64,000 bases of DNA from Straminergon stramineum (taxonomy: Eukaryota > Streptophyta > Bryopsida > Hypnales > Calliergonaceae), in contig OY987266.1 in the NCBI GenBank assembly GCA_963920665.1, positions 3,601,001 through 3,665,000 of the forward strand, given 5' to 3'. This document shows, piece after piece, positions 49,257-61,549 of the stretch; position 1 is the stretch's first letter; every line of letters begins with the position of its first letter. The notes under the pieces were generated by a model that saw nothing but the letters and a program-made list of their open reading frames with translations, did not search any database and was not told the origin of the DNA. A program made the translations under genes and the position numbers.

Positions 49257-50381
49257 CTTGACCATGAATTGAATTGCAAACCACATACTATACAATATAA
49301 GGAATACTTCTTTGTACAACAACACTTTGGAAAAAACCCTAACTCTATATTCAAGAATAGTATGCTAATGTTATACAAGAATCTTTGACCCATGCATTTC
49401 ATGTGCCAAGGATTTCAAGATATAATAGTTAGGGAGGATGCTAAATCATGCAAACGAAGTGGATCCCGTAGGGGTAGATTTACCATGGGGAAAATGCAGG
49501 AATTTTTTTATTTTTATCAAATTATTTTTTTTGCAAATTCGGAATTCATATTTGCAATTAGAGATCCCAAATTAGCTAGGAGTGCTCTAGGACGTACCCT
49601 AGATATGGCTCAAAATAGGGTGCAGTTTTTAGTTTTACCCCTAAATAAAACATAAAACGTCCTTGTGGGGCCCACTTTGTTTGCAGGATTTAGTGTCCTA
49701 CAATAGTTAGTCTCTATCTTAAAGGTTGATTCCCACATGGCATTTGCAAACACCATGAGCTTAAAGATAAAACTTCGTCATTAAAAGAAATTTTTTTTCC
49801 AGTAGCTCTGGTTCAGAATTGTAGTGATAGTTTCCTAATGAGACGTAGTTCCAACATACTTGGTACTTATCATGGAGGACCTCACAAACCTCTAGCCTCC
49901 ACACAGCCAATTACCAATTTTGATCCGATGGCCAAAAATAGTCTAAACTTCAAACATGGAATGATTTTTAAAATTAACATGTCACCATCCCAAATTTATG
50001 GACAAGGAATTGCATGGAGCATCCAAATATTAGAAAAGATTCTCATACAATTCAATGCCGATGCATGTTTTCTAAGTAAGGGGTGGAGAGATTGTTCTTA
50101 TAACAAAACTCATTGTTCATCATGAACCTTCAAAGGGTATGGGACAATTTGAAGATGAGAACTTGACCACTCATTGTCAAAATTGTGTGCAATGTAGAAC
50201 TTCAAACCTCATGTAGGCATAATAGAATAACTTTTTTCAAGAAACTTTGAACTAAGAAAAGTTGGAAAATCAAAGTAACTTTCATCTCCCAAAATCCATT
50301 TGGGATTCCAAGCCTCCAATCAAAAGTTTGGGACAAAATTCAAAGAAGGGTTGGGACAAACCCCTAAAGTTTCATTGGATA
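49257..50381. other. AT-rich spacer with a second MITE-like fragment
   Basis: 49500-49600 contains TTTGCAAATTCGGAATTCAT and CCCAAATTAGCTAG, matching the interior of the MITE at 7567 without its clear terminal repeats. No supported gene. Confidence 0.45.
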
Positions 50382-51004
50382 TTAACCCTCAATGCCCAAG
50401 GCCTTTTTAGAGCTTCTTGAAACTTGCTCTAAATTGAACTAAAAGCCAACATTTGATAAGTTCTATCAAATTGTTTTAATTGAAACCATACAAATTCAAA
50501 CCAAACAGGTTAAGTTTCAAATGGGAAAAGAAAAGTTAATAATGTCACTTATGAATTGAAAGATTGTAATGTTTGATCATGAGGGTGTTCAAATTATGAA
50601 ACCAATTTGAAGTCTTTTAATCCTCTTTTCACATGTCAAATCTAAAAAATTGGTCACCAAAAAAATATGAAGATTAAAAGGTAGAATATGCATAACCCCA
50701 ATCAATTTACAATTTCTCAAAAAAAATTCTTTTCTTTTTTCAAATGATTTTTTTGTAAGATCTAGTGTCTTTGGAAGCCCTTAATACTAGAAAATCAAGA
50801 TTTGCAATGGCCCCCCTTGCACAAAATCTTGAATAGAAAATTCATAATGATTCATTTTCATAATTTGATTTTTGATGCTAAAACGAAACTTTCAAAATAA
50901 TTTCAAAATAAAAACTACTAAAAATAGGAACTTGGTTAGTTTTTCATTAGCCTCAAAGTTTTGTTGAGAAGAGAATTTGGTACCTCAAGCATTTTAAGGA
51001 TTAA
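50382..51004 (-). mobile_element. TTAA-bordered element, 640-bp subfamily (copy I)
   Basis: Left end TTAACCCTCAATGCCCAAGG; right end CTCAAGCATTTTAAGGATTAA. The interior matches copy H inverted (for example ATTGAAAGATTGTAATGTTT, GATCATGAGGGTGT). The terminal inverted repeats are more diverged than in H. Confidence 0.8.
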
Positions 51005-53099
51005 TGTAGGTATCTCTTTAACTACCACTTCTTGCTACTCTACCTAATTATTGTTATTATTAGACGAGTCAAATTTTCATATTTTCTTTTTGGAAAGTGA
51101 AAGGAGCTTCCAACACACCAAAGAATGCAACATTTGAATATTGTATCTAAAAGTCATGATGGGTCAAAGCTTTTTTTTATAGAGGTTATAAAATTGTTCT
51201 TCGTAGGTACATATTGATTTTGAAGATGTACAATAAGTGATGATGGTCTTGGGTAAGTCATACATTTAGGATATCTAGCTTATAGTTGCACTCCATGATG
51301 GGAAAAACACACACATTTGGGACCCCCCAAATGTGGTGGGTGCCATTAACTTATTGTAAGCTTACTATGAATTGATTTTGCAATATATTTGAACCTTTTT
51401 TTCATTTTCATGTTAGGACCACAATACACGAAAAAAACATTTAGTGTCATCCATACCTAGCTATTTTTAGAAAGCTATAATTTTCTACAGAAGATGAATA
51501 TTTTTACCAAGAATGTAGATAACTAGATATCAATCCTATTCAAAGAGAAAAATTCCTATAAACATAATTGGCAAAAGTATTTGTCAAAAGGAGAAATTTA
51601 TATCATTTTAAAATCAATTTGTCTTGGTGACATTGAATACAATTATTAGTGTAGTGAAAGAGAATACAACTTTTGAAAAAGAATATTCAAATTGAAGAAA
51701 GAAGCCCATTGTAGCTTGTTTGGTCACTGTACATGGATATAATTATTTGATTCACATTTTTTTTATGCATGAGAACAAAAAATTAGGATTAATTTCACAT
51801 GCATTTCAATCAATTCATTTTTTGAAAAAAATGATACATTATAGGGTGGTCAAAGTAAAAACATATAGCTTCCCATTATAGGCTGGAGGCAGGGACTATT
51901 CTTGTCTTTGGGGATTCTAGTGTGTTTCTTACTTCTTTAAATGGTTCCAATGGAAATCCAAAAGCACCCAAGTTGGTAGAATGAAACAACGAATGAACCT
52001 TTAGCCATATGTAGAGTGCTCATTGAATTCATAAAATGGTGACTATCTAATCCAATTCTAAAACTTTGAGCCCCAATTGTACACTCAATGTAATAAAAAC
52101 TACATTAGGATACAACAAAATTGAATTTGATCCAAAAATAGAGCCTTGAATTGAATTCCAATCTCAATAGTAGATCTACTTACTTTAGTCAATCTACAAA
52201 GTTTGTTCAAGGGGAAGTTGGGCCATACACATGACATGTGTTGATGAGAAGTTTTCTCTCTTCAATGTTGTTATTCACACTATACTATTGTAATATTTAG
52301 TGTTTTTAACACTTAATACAAACATTGAAAGTCAATATGAGCACGGGTATGAGCATCAATTATCAACTACATTTCCACTAGAAAAAACATAATTATGAGC
52401 AAGAGAGGATAACTTGCACTATATTAGTGTTTAAAATTAAATTAAATGGCCGATATGAACACTAATCACCAACTAAAAATGAGAATTATTATGAGTTCAC
52501 CGATGTGATAAATAACATTGTAGATAACCTAATACTAAGTACTAAATATCATTTGCAATGCAATTTTCCTTCACATAGCTCCTTGTCTTTTGTTGAATAA
52601 GAAAGTATAGTATGGAAATGCATTTTGAAAGGTCTTAAAACCATAACTTTTAGCTTGGGAGTTCACAAATACAAGATATAGCTAACGTGAGGAAATCCTT
52701 TGGCAAGATATTAGGTCACCTTTAAAACAACTAGTCCAATGTCTTATGTGTCTTGTATTTCAAAAATTCATGCATGAACTTATTAAAATTTAAATTGGAA
52801 AAAAAAATACAAGCACAAGAATTAAACTTATCTCTCTCAAATGTCACTAAGCTATGTTTTCTAGCTTGTAATCACCATGTACTTGCAATTTAGCCAAAAT
52901 GAAGTGGAATTTGGATGAAAAGACTAAATAATGTGATTTTCTAGTTGTTTTTAGCAATTGAGGGAAAAAACATATTGAAGTGGAGGTAGAGAACTTTGAC
53001 CACACTACTAGAGAGGTTAGTATTTACTTCTAAAGTTCATCCTGATAGAACACCAATAATTAGTAATTGGGTCTCTTTCAAAAACAAAAACAAATAAAT
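51005..53099. other. AT-rich spacer
   Basis: No supported gene. CACTAGAAAAAACATAATTA at 52376 resembles the left terminus seen at 33730, but no partner was found. Confidence 0.45.
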
Positions 53100-53231
53100 C
53101 ACTAGTAGAAACATGGGTCACGTAGACTTTAGAAACATTTCCCTAAAGACCGAAATCTAGTGAAGTTGGTCATGTGAGTCCTCTCAGAGGGCTTTAAAGT
53201 AGTTTATCTGGACCATATTTCTACTACTAGA
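53100..53231. mobile_element. 132-bp foldback MITE with CACTAGTAGAAA-type ends
   Basis: Left end CACTAGTAGAAACATGGGTC; right end GGACCATATTTCTACTACTAG, whose complement is CTAGTAGTAGAAATATGGTCC. The terminal repeats are about 20 bp with a few mismatches and the whole is short enough to fold back. Resembles plant CACTA-derived MITEs. Confidence 0.65.
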
Positions 53232-54485
53232 TAAAAGGTTATCCATAAATCAAAATAACATAGATTGCATATTAATCCCTAAATACTTTTTTTATGTTCA
53301 AAACTTGAATTTAGAGTTTTAGAAAAAATATTTGAAAAAAAAACCCTTTGATTTTCATCCTTTTAATATTTGTTTGTGTAGAAGTAGGAACTAGATAGAA
53401 ATATAAACTAATTGGTTAATGATTCTCAAATGGAATTAAAAGATACTAATCCCAATGGTGAGATTGTTCTAGAAAAAAAACAAAACCATGTACAACATTT
53501 TTTGAATTAATTTGAAAATTGAGTTAAAAAATGAATCTTATAAGTATTTTTTGGAAGAAGATGTTCTAATTTCCCCCAAAACATCAATCTTTTCATCACT
53601 TTTTGTCTTTCTCATCACTAGTCCAAGTAGAATGAATTAAATCTTTCCATATGCACTTAAATATTTTCTTTGAGAACCAAAATAAAAAAATATATATTTT
53701 GAAATTTTGAAGTTTTTTGTGTTCTTTGTGATGAACTCTATTTTGAACCTAGCTTCACATAATTTTTTCTCCCAAGCACCAATTGAAACAAAAAGTATGT
53801 CCACATAAAGCTAATGTATTTTTCTATCTTCAAAAAACCTAATTAGGAATTGAGATAATATAACTCTACCTGAACTCTCATTTATCTCTCAATGAGACAA
53901 AAGGTCCTTCTAGGGTTAAATAATCATTCAACAAAGAATGTTCGATTCGCCTTCCAAGTACTGTAATTTACTCTTTTGGTGCCTCCCCTTTGCTTGTGGT
54001 TAAAACTGTAAAATACTCTTGCCTTAGTCTTCTTTGTACTCTCCTTTTCTAATAGAATCTTCAATCTTCTTCTCATCACTTCCATCTAAAATACAAAATA
54101 AATTAACAAATAAAAATCTTATTGCAAATCACAATTTTCATTAACCTTGAAATGCTAGACAATCCGAAAGTGACTAATGGATGACTTTCTACATCACCAT
54201 AAAAATGAAGAATGTACCTATTGGTTTACAAATTTGATAGTTTATGACAAAGTACCTTGTTCATAAGTCTCCTCTTTCTTAGATTAAAGATTTTGAAGAA
54301 GTGCACTTTGTGTATGAAATAATGAAAAGTATTGCACTTCTTGTTGCACAAAGTCAAAGAAAATGTTCTTCCCAACCCCTCCTTGAATTTTGTCCCTAAC
54401 TTTTGATTGGAGGATTGAAATCTTAAATGGATTTTTGGAGATGAAAGTTAACTTGATTTCCCAACTTTTCTTAGGTTAAAGTTTC
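53232..54485. other. AT-rich spacer
   Basis: No supported gene or RNA seen. Confidence 0.45.
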
Positions 54486-55419
54486 TTAACCCCTAAAGTT
54501 CCTTGACTATGTTTTCACCAAAAACGTTCCAAAACTGCCATTTTTAGCACAAGTACCAAATTTAAGAAAAAAAACATTTTTGAACACATGTAACCGTAGG
54601 ATCTTCTAGTAAGTTGTTTTGAAAGGTTGTGGAAAAAGTTTCAAAAATTTCCACCTGGTGGATTGGAAGATATTAACATTTGAAGTGACAAAAATCAGTT
54701 TTTTTTGCCCTGCAAAAAACCGGGCAGCAGCACTTTAGAAGGTCACATTTGTATGAAAACATGTCCAAAATGGTGGTGCATCTTTGGATTCATTTTTCAA
54801 GGCAAGTTATCTATGTTCTTGAAAATTTTCGAATCATTTGGAATTGTACAACATATAGGAAAAAAATAGAATATAGAAAGAAGTAGAGAATAATTCAAAA
54901 TACTAAATTGTCAAAAATTTAATTATGGAATTGAAAAATGCCAATCCCAATGGTTGTAATGTTGTAATAAATAATCTACATCCTATGATTTTTTTTTTTT
55001 CAAAAAATATGAAAAATTGAGTTAAATAAAGGACTTCAAAGTTTATTTTAGAGTACAAATTCCTTAACTGCCCGCAAACTCAAATTCCTCATAACTTTCA
55101 TCACATTGATCAAAATGGATTGATTCAAAGCTTTCCCCATATATGTAAATATAGAAAACCAATTTCAAATTTTTATTTTTGAAAAAAGTGATTTTTTCAG
55201 ATCTGCCCGAGTTGCCTGAGTTGAGAAACAAACAACATTTTGCATCATAACTTTTTACTTGTATACTCAAATGAAATGAAATTTAGCATGCATCAAAGAT
55301 ATTCCTCGTCCACACCTTGTCAAAAAAATTCAGCCTAAATGAGTCAAATCTCCGCTCACATGTACCTGCCCAAAAAAGTTATGTTGCCAAAAACACAAGG
55401 CCAGTCCTTTAGGGGTTAA
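54486..55419 (-). mobile_element. TTAA-bordered element, 933-bp subfamily (copy D)
   Basis: Begins TTAACCCCTAAAGTTCC and ends GTCCTTTAGGGGTTAA; 934 bp, the reverse-orientation equivalent of B and E. It forms a large inverted repeat with copy E across a 427-bp spacer. Confidence 0.88.
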
Positions 55420-55846
55420 AAAAGGTATTCTACTATGTCTAAATGAGGTCTAAAGTTCTACAATGAACACAATTCCTACATTCGACTTAACTAGGTATGA
55501 GCAGTTGAGTATCTACTAATTCTAATTTACATATCCCACATGGATTGTTTTACTTTCCATCATCCCACTTGTATAAAGAGATTACCTACACATCTTTCTA
55601 CACTCATTTCAATGGAGCCTTATAGATCTTTGGGAGGTGATAGTTAGAAAATATCAGTACTCTTCATTTTTCCTAATTGGGTTCTGCTAATTTTGGCCTT
55701 TGGCAACCATTGTTCTTATGTTACGGGCTTTGGACCCATCATGTTGATAAGAGCGGTTGACAACTAATGAAATCTTCATTCCCAGAAGATTTTTAAGTTG
55801 CTATTACGAACTACTATCATTGTGGTGGGTCAATGATACAAATATG
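55420..55846. other. 427-bp spacer between inverted copies D and E
   Basis: Ordinary AT-rich sequence without a recognisable feature. It would be the loop if D and E were transcribed together. Confidence 0.6.
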
Positions 55847-56779
55847 TTAACCCCTAAACACCCAAACTGCGTTTTTTGGCAACATAGCGATTTTGGGCAG
55901 CTCACTACAAATGGAGTTTTTCTTATTTTTCTTTGAAATTTTCACACAACATGTGCCCGAGGAGTATCTTTAAGGCCCAATAATTTTCATAACTTTTGAC
56001 TTCATGGTTAAAAATTTATTGCATGATATGTGGTTTTCATTGCTCGGCGGGCAGCCCTAAAATTTCTTAAAAAAACACTTTTTTAAGAAATAAAAATTTG
56101 AAATTGGTTTTTTAGATTTATATGTACATGGAAAGCTTTGAATCATTCCATTTTGATTTATGAGATGAAAGTTATGAGGCGTTTTAGTTTGCGGGTAGTT
56201 TCGGATTCTCTACTCTAAAATAAACTTTGAAGTTCATTATTTCACTCAATTTTCAATATTTTTTGAAAAAAATAAAATCATAGGGTGTGGATTGTTAATT
56301 ATAACATTACAACCATTGGGATTGGAATTTTTCAATTCCATAACAAAATTCTTCACAATTTAGTATTTTGAATCATTCTCTACTTCTTTGTACTTACTTT
56401 CTTTTTCCTTTATGTTGTACAATTTCAAATGATTTGAATTTTTTCAAGAACATAGACAACTTGCCTCAAAGAATGAATCCAAAGAGTAACCACCATTTTG
56501 GAATTTTTTTCATACAAATGTGGCCTTGTGAAGTGCAGCTGCCCGTTTTTTCACAGGGCCCAAAAAAGGATTTTTGCTAATTCAAACGCTAATATCTTAC
56601 AATCTACACGGTGGAAAATTCTGAAATTTTTTCCACGTCTTCTCAAATAAGTTTAGTACAAGATCTTACGGTTACATGTGTCCAAAAATGTTTTTTTCCT
56701 AAAATTTAGTACTTGTTCTAGAAATGACAGTTTTGGAGCGTTTTTGGTGAAAACGTAGTTGAAAACATTTAGGGGTTAA
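55847..56779 (+). mobile_element. TTAA-bordered element, 933-bp subfamily (copy E)
   Basis: Begins TTAACCCCTAAACACCC and ends CATTTAGGGGTTAA; 933 bp, same as B. Interior blocks shared with B and D run in order: GGCAACATAGCGATTTTGGG, ACCATTGGGATTGGAAT, GTGGCCTTGTGAAGTGCAGC, CGGTTACATGTGTCCAAAAA. Confidence 0.88.
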
Positions 56780-56809
56780 ATGGTTATAGGAGTTGTGAAC
56801 TAGATTTTG

Positions 56810-58700
56810 CACTTCTACAAAACCCAGGAAACAATAGTATAGGAGTTCTTTATTTTAGGAAAAGGTTTAATCAGTCTAGTGTTTTATGACTAAAGTCACT
56901 TACAAATAGATTTATATTTACAAGTTTAGTAGAATATTATATCACTCTTATTCCTGTGTGTGAAATTTGTTGGCCAATCCATTACCAATGTATGAATAAA
57001 GTTCCAGTCCTACATAGTGTTCTAAAGGAGGTCAAATCATTCTTTGTCAAATAATACAGGTTTTGTCAAATGAATCTTATATGATGCATGATCTAGGACT
57101 TAATCATAACAAAGTAATATTTGTAAAATAATACACATAATTCATTAATTATTCCTTTTTATGTTTAGGTCAAATAGTCCAATCAATCTACAACTATGTG
57201 ATCATGCAAGAATGTCTAGCATTTCCGTATTCTACATCAAATAGTTCCCAATTGTGCAATGTATGATGATGTCAAATAATTATCTTTTCTTGTGGTTTTA
57301 CCAAATTTATATCAAATGAATCCAAACCACACTTATTAATCTTTGAAAATATACAAAACATATATTGAATCAATTTTGCAATTCGACCAACATATAGAAC
57401 TTATGACCAATTACAAAATAAATCACACTTTATTCCATTACACACATAACCCTAAGATTAAACTTGGGACAATCAATTTTCACCATACAAACCCAAAGAT
57501 CAATTACATGCATACAATTAAGGCCCCAAATTTACAACAATTATTTATAAAAAAACATGCATATAACATATAAAACTTATAATCAAATAATAATTAATTC
57601 AAAATAAAATAAAACAAGAACTTAAATAGATAATAATAATATACCAAAAGACCCAAAAGCCGTGAAATCAGCCCCTATAGGCGTGCAGTGGACAAATCCA
57701 GCCCTGCAACTGTGAAACAGACCTATAACTGCCAAAAATCAGCCCTGAAGCCACGAATTATGACCCTATGGCCACAAAACAGCTTAAAACCAGCTCACAA
57801 ACGAATTTTTAAATTTTTGGCCCTACAACCGCGCTATCTGGCCCTATGGCCGCGCGGCGCACCCTATGGCTGTGGACCAAGGGAATCCAAACCCATGCGA
57901 TCGACTAGAGAGGAGCCCGAATCCCTAATCAGAGCTCCGTCATAGACTTTTTTTTTTGGGATTGATCAATCTATTCCCAATATCTAAAGACGATCGACCC
58001 CAAATGGAGATTTTTAAAAATTTTAATGATTCGGTGAAGTAGTCGCAGCTCGCAGAAGTTGCCGCGCTTGTCTGCTTCGACTGCAACTCCCAATTTGAGC
58101 CTAATTTTTGGATTTCTGCTTGTGTGTGAAATTGCAATTGCGGTTACCTACTTATGCTTGGACAATGCGTTTGCAACCACTTTGTAAAAATAACATAAAA
58201 AGTTTTTGTTTCCCTCTTGTTTGCCAAGTTTGGTCACTTCTATGTGATCACCGCGCAAAGGGTCTGGATTGGGATGATTCGGCAATTCAATCCATAATTC
58301 AAGAGTTTCTAATTCAATCCATGATCTCTTAGATTGTCACAATCTCTGCCGAATTGCAAGCGAGCACCAAGCAAGCAAGAATTGACCAGGAAGGAAAAAA
58401 AACTTATCGAGATTTTGCTCTTCTTCGCTCTACTTCCAACCTCCACTGCTCCTGTTCCTCTTGCTCCGATGTATTGCCACGCCTCCTCCGATCAACTTCG
58501 AATTCCAAATTGCTCCCTTTTATTGGCTGCTGTTACCACCACTCAATCTCCTGATTAAATCAAACCGCTCCTACTGCTCCGTCGATTCCACCATTTGAAG
58601 TTGCGTTGGCTCAAACTTCAAGCAAGGCTCCAACATCTCAATCTTTCTTTGCATTTGCTCTGATTCACAATTGCATGGTACTCCCAGTACTCCTTGTACA
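56810..58700 (+). repeat. dispersed repeat R2, copy 1, with CCCTATGGCCG-type subrepeats
   Basis: Matches 61550 onward: TACAAAACCC.GGAAA, AGTATAGG.GTTCTTT, CTCTTATTCCTG, ATGATCTAG, GTCAAATAGTC. At 57640-57900 short units around AGCCCTGAAGCC and GACCCTATGGCCGCG repeat irregularly, in a locally GC-rich patch. From 57940 to 58660 the sequence is gene-like in composition, but its ORFs (up to 85 codons) have no recognised domain. Confidence 0.6.
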
Positions 58701-59360
58701 AACAAATTTCATTTTTTGATTGTAATACCTGATCTCAGAATTTCTCAAAATGCAAGTACCATCACAGGGATTTTCTTCATCAGACACACATGTAGAACTC
58801 AAGAATGCTAGGTGGAAGAAATTCCCCAAAGGAATCCAAAATACACACCTAAGAATATAATTGACAACCTAATCCATGCTTTAAAATGAGAAAGGCAACA
58901 ATAAATATTACAACAAAATATAATAAATATTCATAAAAATAATGTGGGTCTTACAATTGCCATGGATGGCTTCAATTTCCAGTTTTTTATACTTTGTGAC
59001 CCAATGGAAATTTGAAGGAGTGTGACCTAAGTCACACCTCATTCATCCAAGTGTTTTTAGTTTTAATTTAAAATTTTTCATCCATCCTTTATTTATAGTC
59101 CTATTTACAGTTAGACATGCATTTTAACTCTACTTTTACTTTATTTTCAACTTTTTCCTACTAAGGGGCCCCTAATAGCTAATTTTATTCTAATTTAACT
59201 AATTTTTTTTCTAAAATTCTTTCTACATGAGCACTCTCACATCAATGCCATCTCGGCTACCAAGTAGGTTTGCGAGATAGTAGAGCACTATGGTGGTAAA
59301 CTGGGAATATAATGCATGATGATTTATAAATGATTTACTGATTCGTAAGGCTAAGTGGAA
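58701..59360. other. AT-rich spacer
   Basis: No supported feature. Confidence 0.45.
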
Positions 59361-60863
59361 ACAAACCCTATGGTTCAATGAAAATGCTTCGAAATTGACA
59401 TTTTTAGTACAAGTATCCAAATTTTTGAGAAAAAACCCTCTTTTGACACATGTAACCATAGGATCTTTTAGTATGATGACTCTGGAATACGTCGTAAAAA
59501 TTGAAGAAATTTTCACACAATAGATTGCAAGATATAAGCTTTCACATTCATGCAAATCATTTTATTGGCCTTGCTAAAAACAAGGCAACAACACTTCACA
59601 AGCTCACTTCTCTATGAAAAAATGTCAGAAATGGTGGTGCTTCTCTAGATTCTTTTCCATACACGAGTTCACCACATGCTTGAAAAGTTTCAAATCATTT
59701 GGAATTGTGCAACGTACAAGAAAAAAATAGTAAGTAGCTAGTAGTAGAGAATGATTCAAAATAATAATTGTTGAGAATGTAATTTTGGAATTGAAAAATG
59801 CCAATCCCAATGGTTTCAAGTTTGTACTAAACAATCTACACCCAATGCTTTTATTTTTTTCTAGAAATATTGAAAATTGAGTAAGATAAAGGACTTTAAC
59901 CTCTAAAGGACCAAGGTTTATTTTAGGTATAAATTGTGAAAAATTGCCACTTTTTAGGGCAATGAGAAAAAAATGAAAAATAAAGTTTTTTTTAAGAAAG
60001 TAAATTGTACAAATTTATACTAGACTGCTATGGAATTGTGTGGAAATTTTTTTGGAAACTTTGACCATATGGAATGAAAGATTATTACGTTTAAAGTTAG
60101 GAGAAAAAGTTTTTTTTCAACCTTCCTCGACAAAGCCAATAGCCTTGAACTCCTCCTAAAGTGATATTTTTACACTACACATGGTTATTTTTTAAAATTT
60201 GGATCTTGTATCATGTTACATACCTACCAAAATTCAAAAGTAGAAGAGGTGTTTTGCACATGCCACCCGAAGTTGCCTGAGTTGTCTAAAAAGCTTAGGG
60301 CAACATAACTTTTGATACAGGCACTCGATCAGAAAAAAAAATTACACTCCCACTTAGGGAGGATATATTCACACCTTGTATCACAATTTGAAGAACATCC
60401 ATTTTAAGCCACACATTCATACACACCTACCCGAGATTAGCTACATATGTTCAACGGTCATTCGGTCTTTTAGGGGTTAACTTTTAGAGTAGAGTAGAGA
60501 ATCCGTAAGTGCCCCCAAACAAAAAATACTCATAACCCTAAACTTTATTGAGCAAAATGGAATGATTCAAAAATTTCCATGTATATATAAGTCTAGATAA
60601 CTAATTTCAAGTTTTTGTTTCTTGAAGAAGTGAGTTTTTTTTATCTGCACAAATTGCCCACTTGGGAAAGAAATAACATAGTAGGCCATCACTTTTGACT
60701 CCTACTTCCCAATGTCATGAAATGTTGTGCATATGGAAGGTATTCCTCATCCCCACCTTCTATTAAAATATGGGCCCAAAATATGAAAATCTCCAATCAC
60801 AGTAGCATGTGCCCCAAATTGCTATGTAGCCCAGAAAATGCATGATGCTCCTTTACAAGTTAA
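59361..60863 (-). mobile_element. TTAA-bordered element, 933-bp subfamily (copy F), interrupted by copy G
   Basis: Same orientation as D. Outer borders are decayed (AAACCCTATGGTTC on the left, CTCCTTTACAAGTTAA on the right). Without the nested 585-bp copy G it measures about 918 bp, close to the family's 933. Borders and interior are more diverged than those of B, D and E. Confidence 0.8.
59896..60480 (+). mobile_element. TTAA-bordered element, 590-bp subfamily (copy G), nested in F
   Basis: Begins TTAACCTCTAAAGGACCAAG and ends GGTCTTTTAGGGGTTAA; 585 bp. Copy F reads up to GATAAAGGACT before it and resumes with CTTTTAGAGTAG after it. Interior matches copy A throughout. Confidence 0.88.
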
Positions 60864-61549
60864 TGCGTTTCTTCGAATTTTAAGAAAAGTTTGAAAAAAT
60901 CACAACAAAAATAGAGGCCTTAGAAATAATGGGACAAAGAAAACTCAATTTCTAATAGTTTGACATTGAAAGTTTTCCATTGCAAGAAGGCATTCATTCA
61001 ACTTCTAGACATTGCATTGTGGGCTAAATACAACCGTAGACCCAGTTTTCACCTTGTTTGTCAATTAGAAAACGAAATAAGTATTATAAAATAAAATAAT
61101 TCTAAATATACCATTTAGTTTGACTAAGTGAAGGGGCATCTTTTTTTTTCTGCATGTAGTGGCATCAAAGGGTGAAATGGATCACAACCAATACTCTTGG
61201 TCTTTGATTGTTCAAGACCCTTATAACCTTAGACCACCTAAATAAACAAATTGCAATTACAAAGTCCTATTATTATGTTGGAAGTAACCAAACCCTTGTT
61301 GAAAATAATTCATTAGAATTGTTAAAAAAAAGCATGTCACAATTTAAAACCATTGGAAAGATCTTTGTGGAAAAATCTACAAAATGCCAATTTGAAGTAA
61401 ATAAAAATAGACACCATAACTAGACATGATACTTACGCAAACTAATTCAACTATGGGAATGAAGCCTTGAAGTTGCAAAGTCCCTAAAAAGGAATCTTGG
61501 GATTTTTTGTAGGCTTGAGTGATTGTAATCTCGTTTTTGCCTTCTTTTT
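60864..61549. other. AT-rich spacer
   Basis: No supported feature. Confidence 0.45.
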
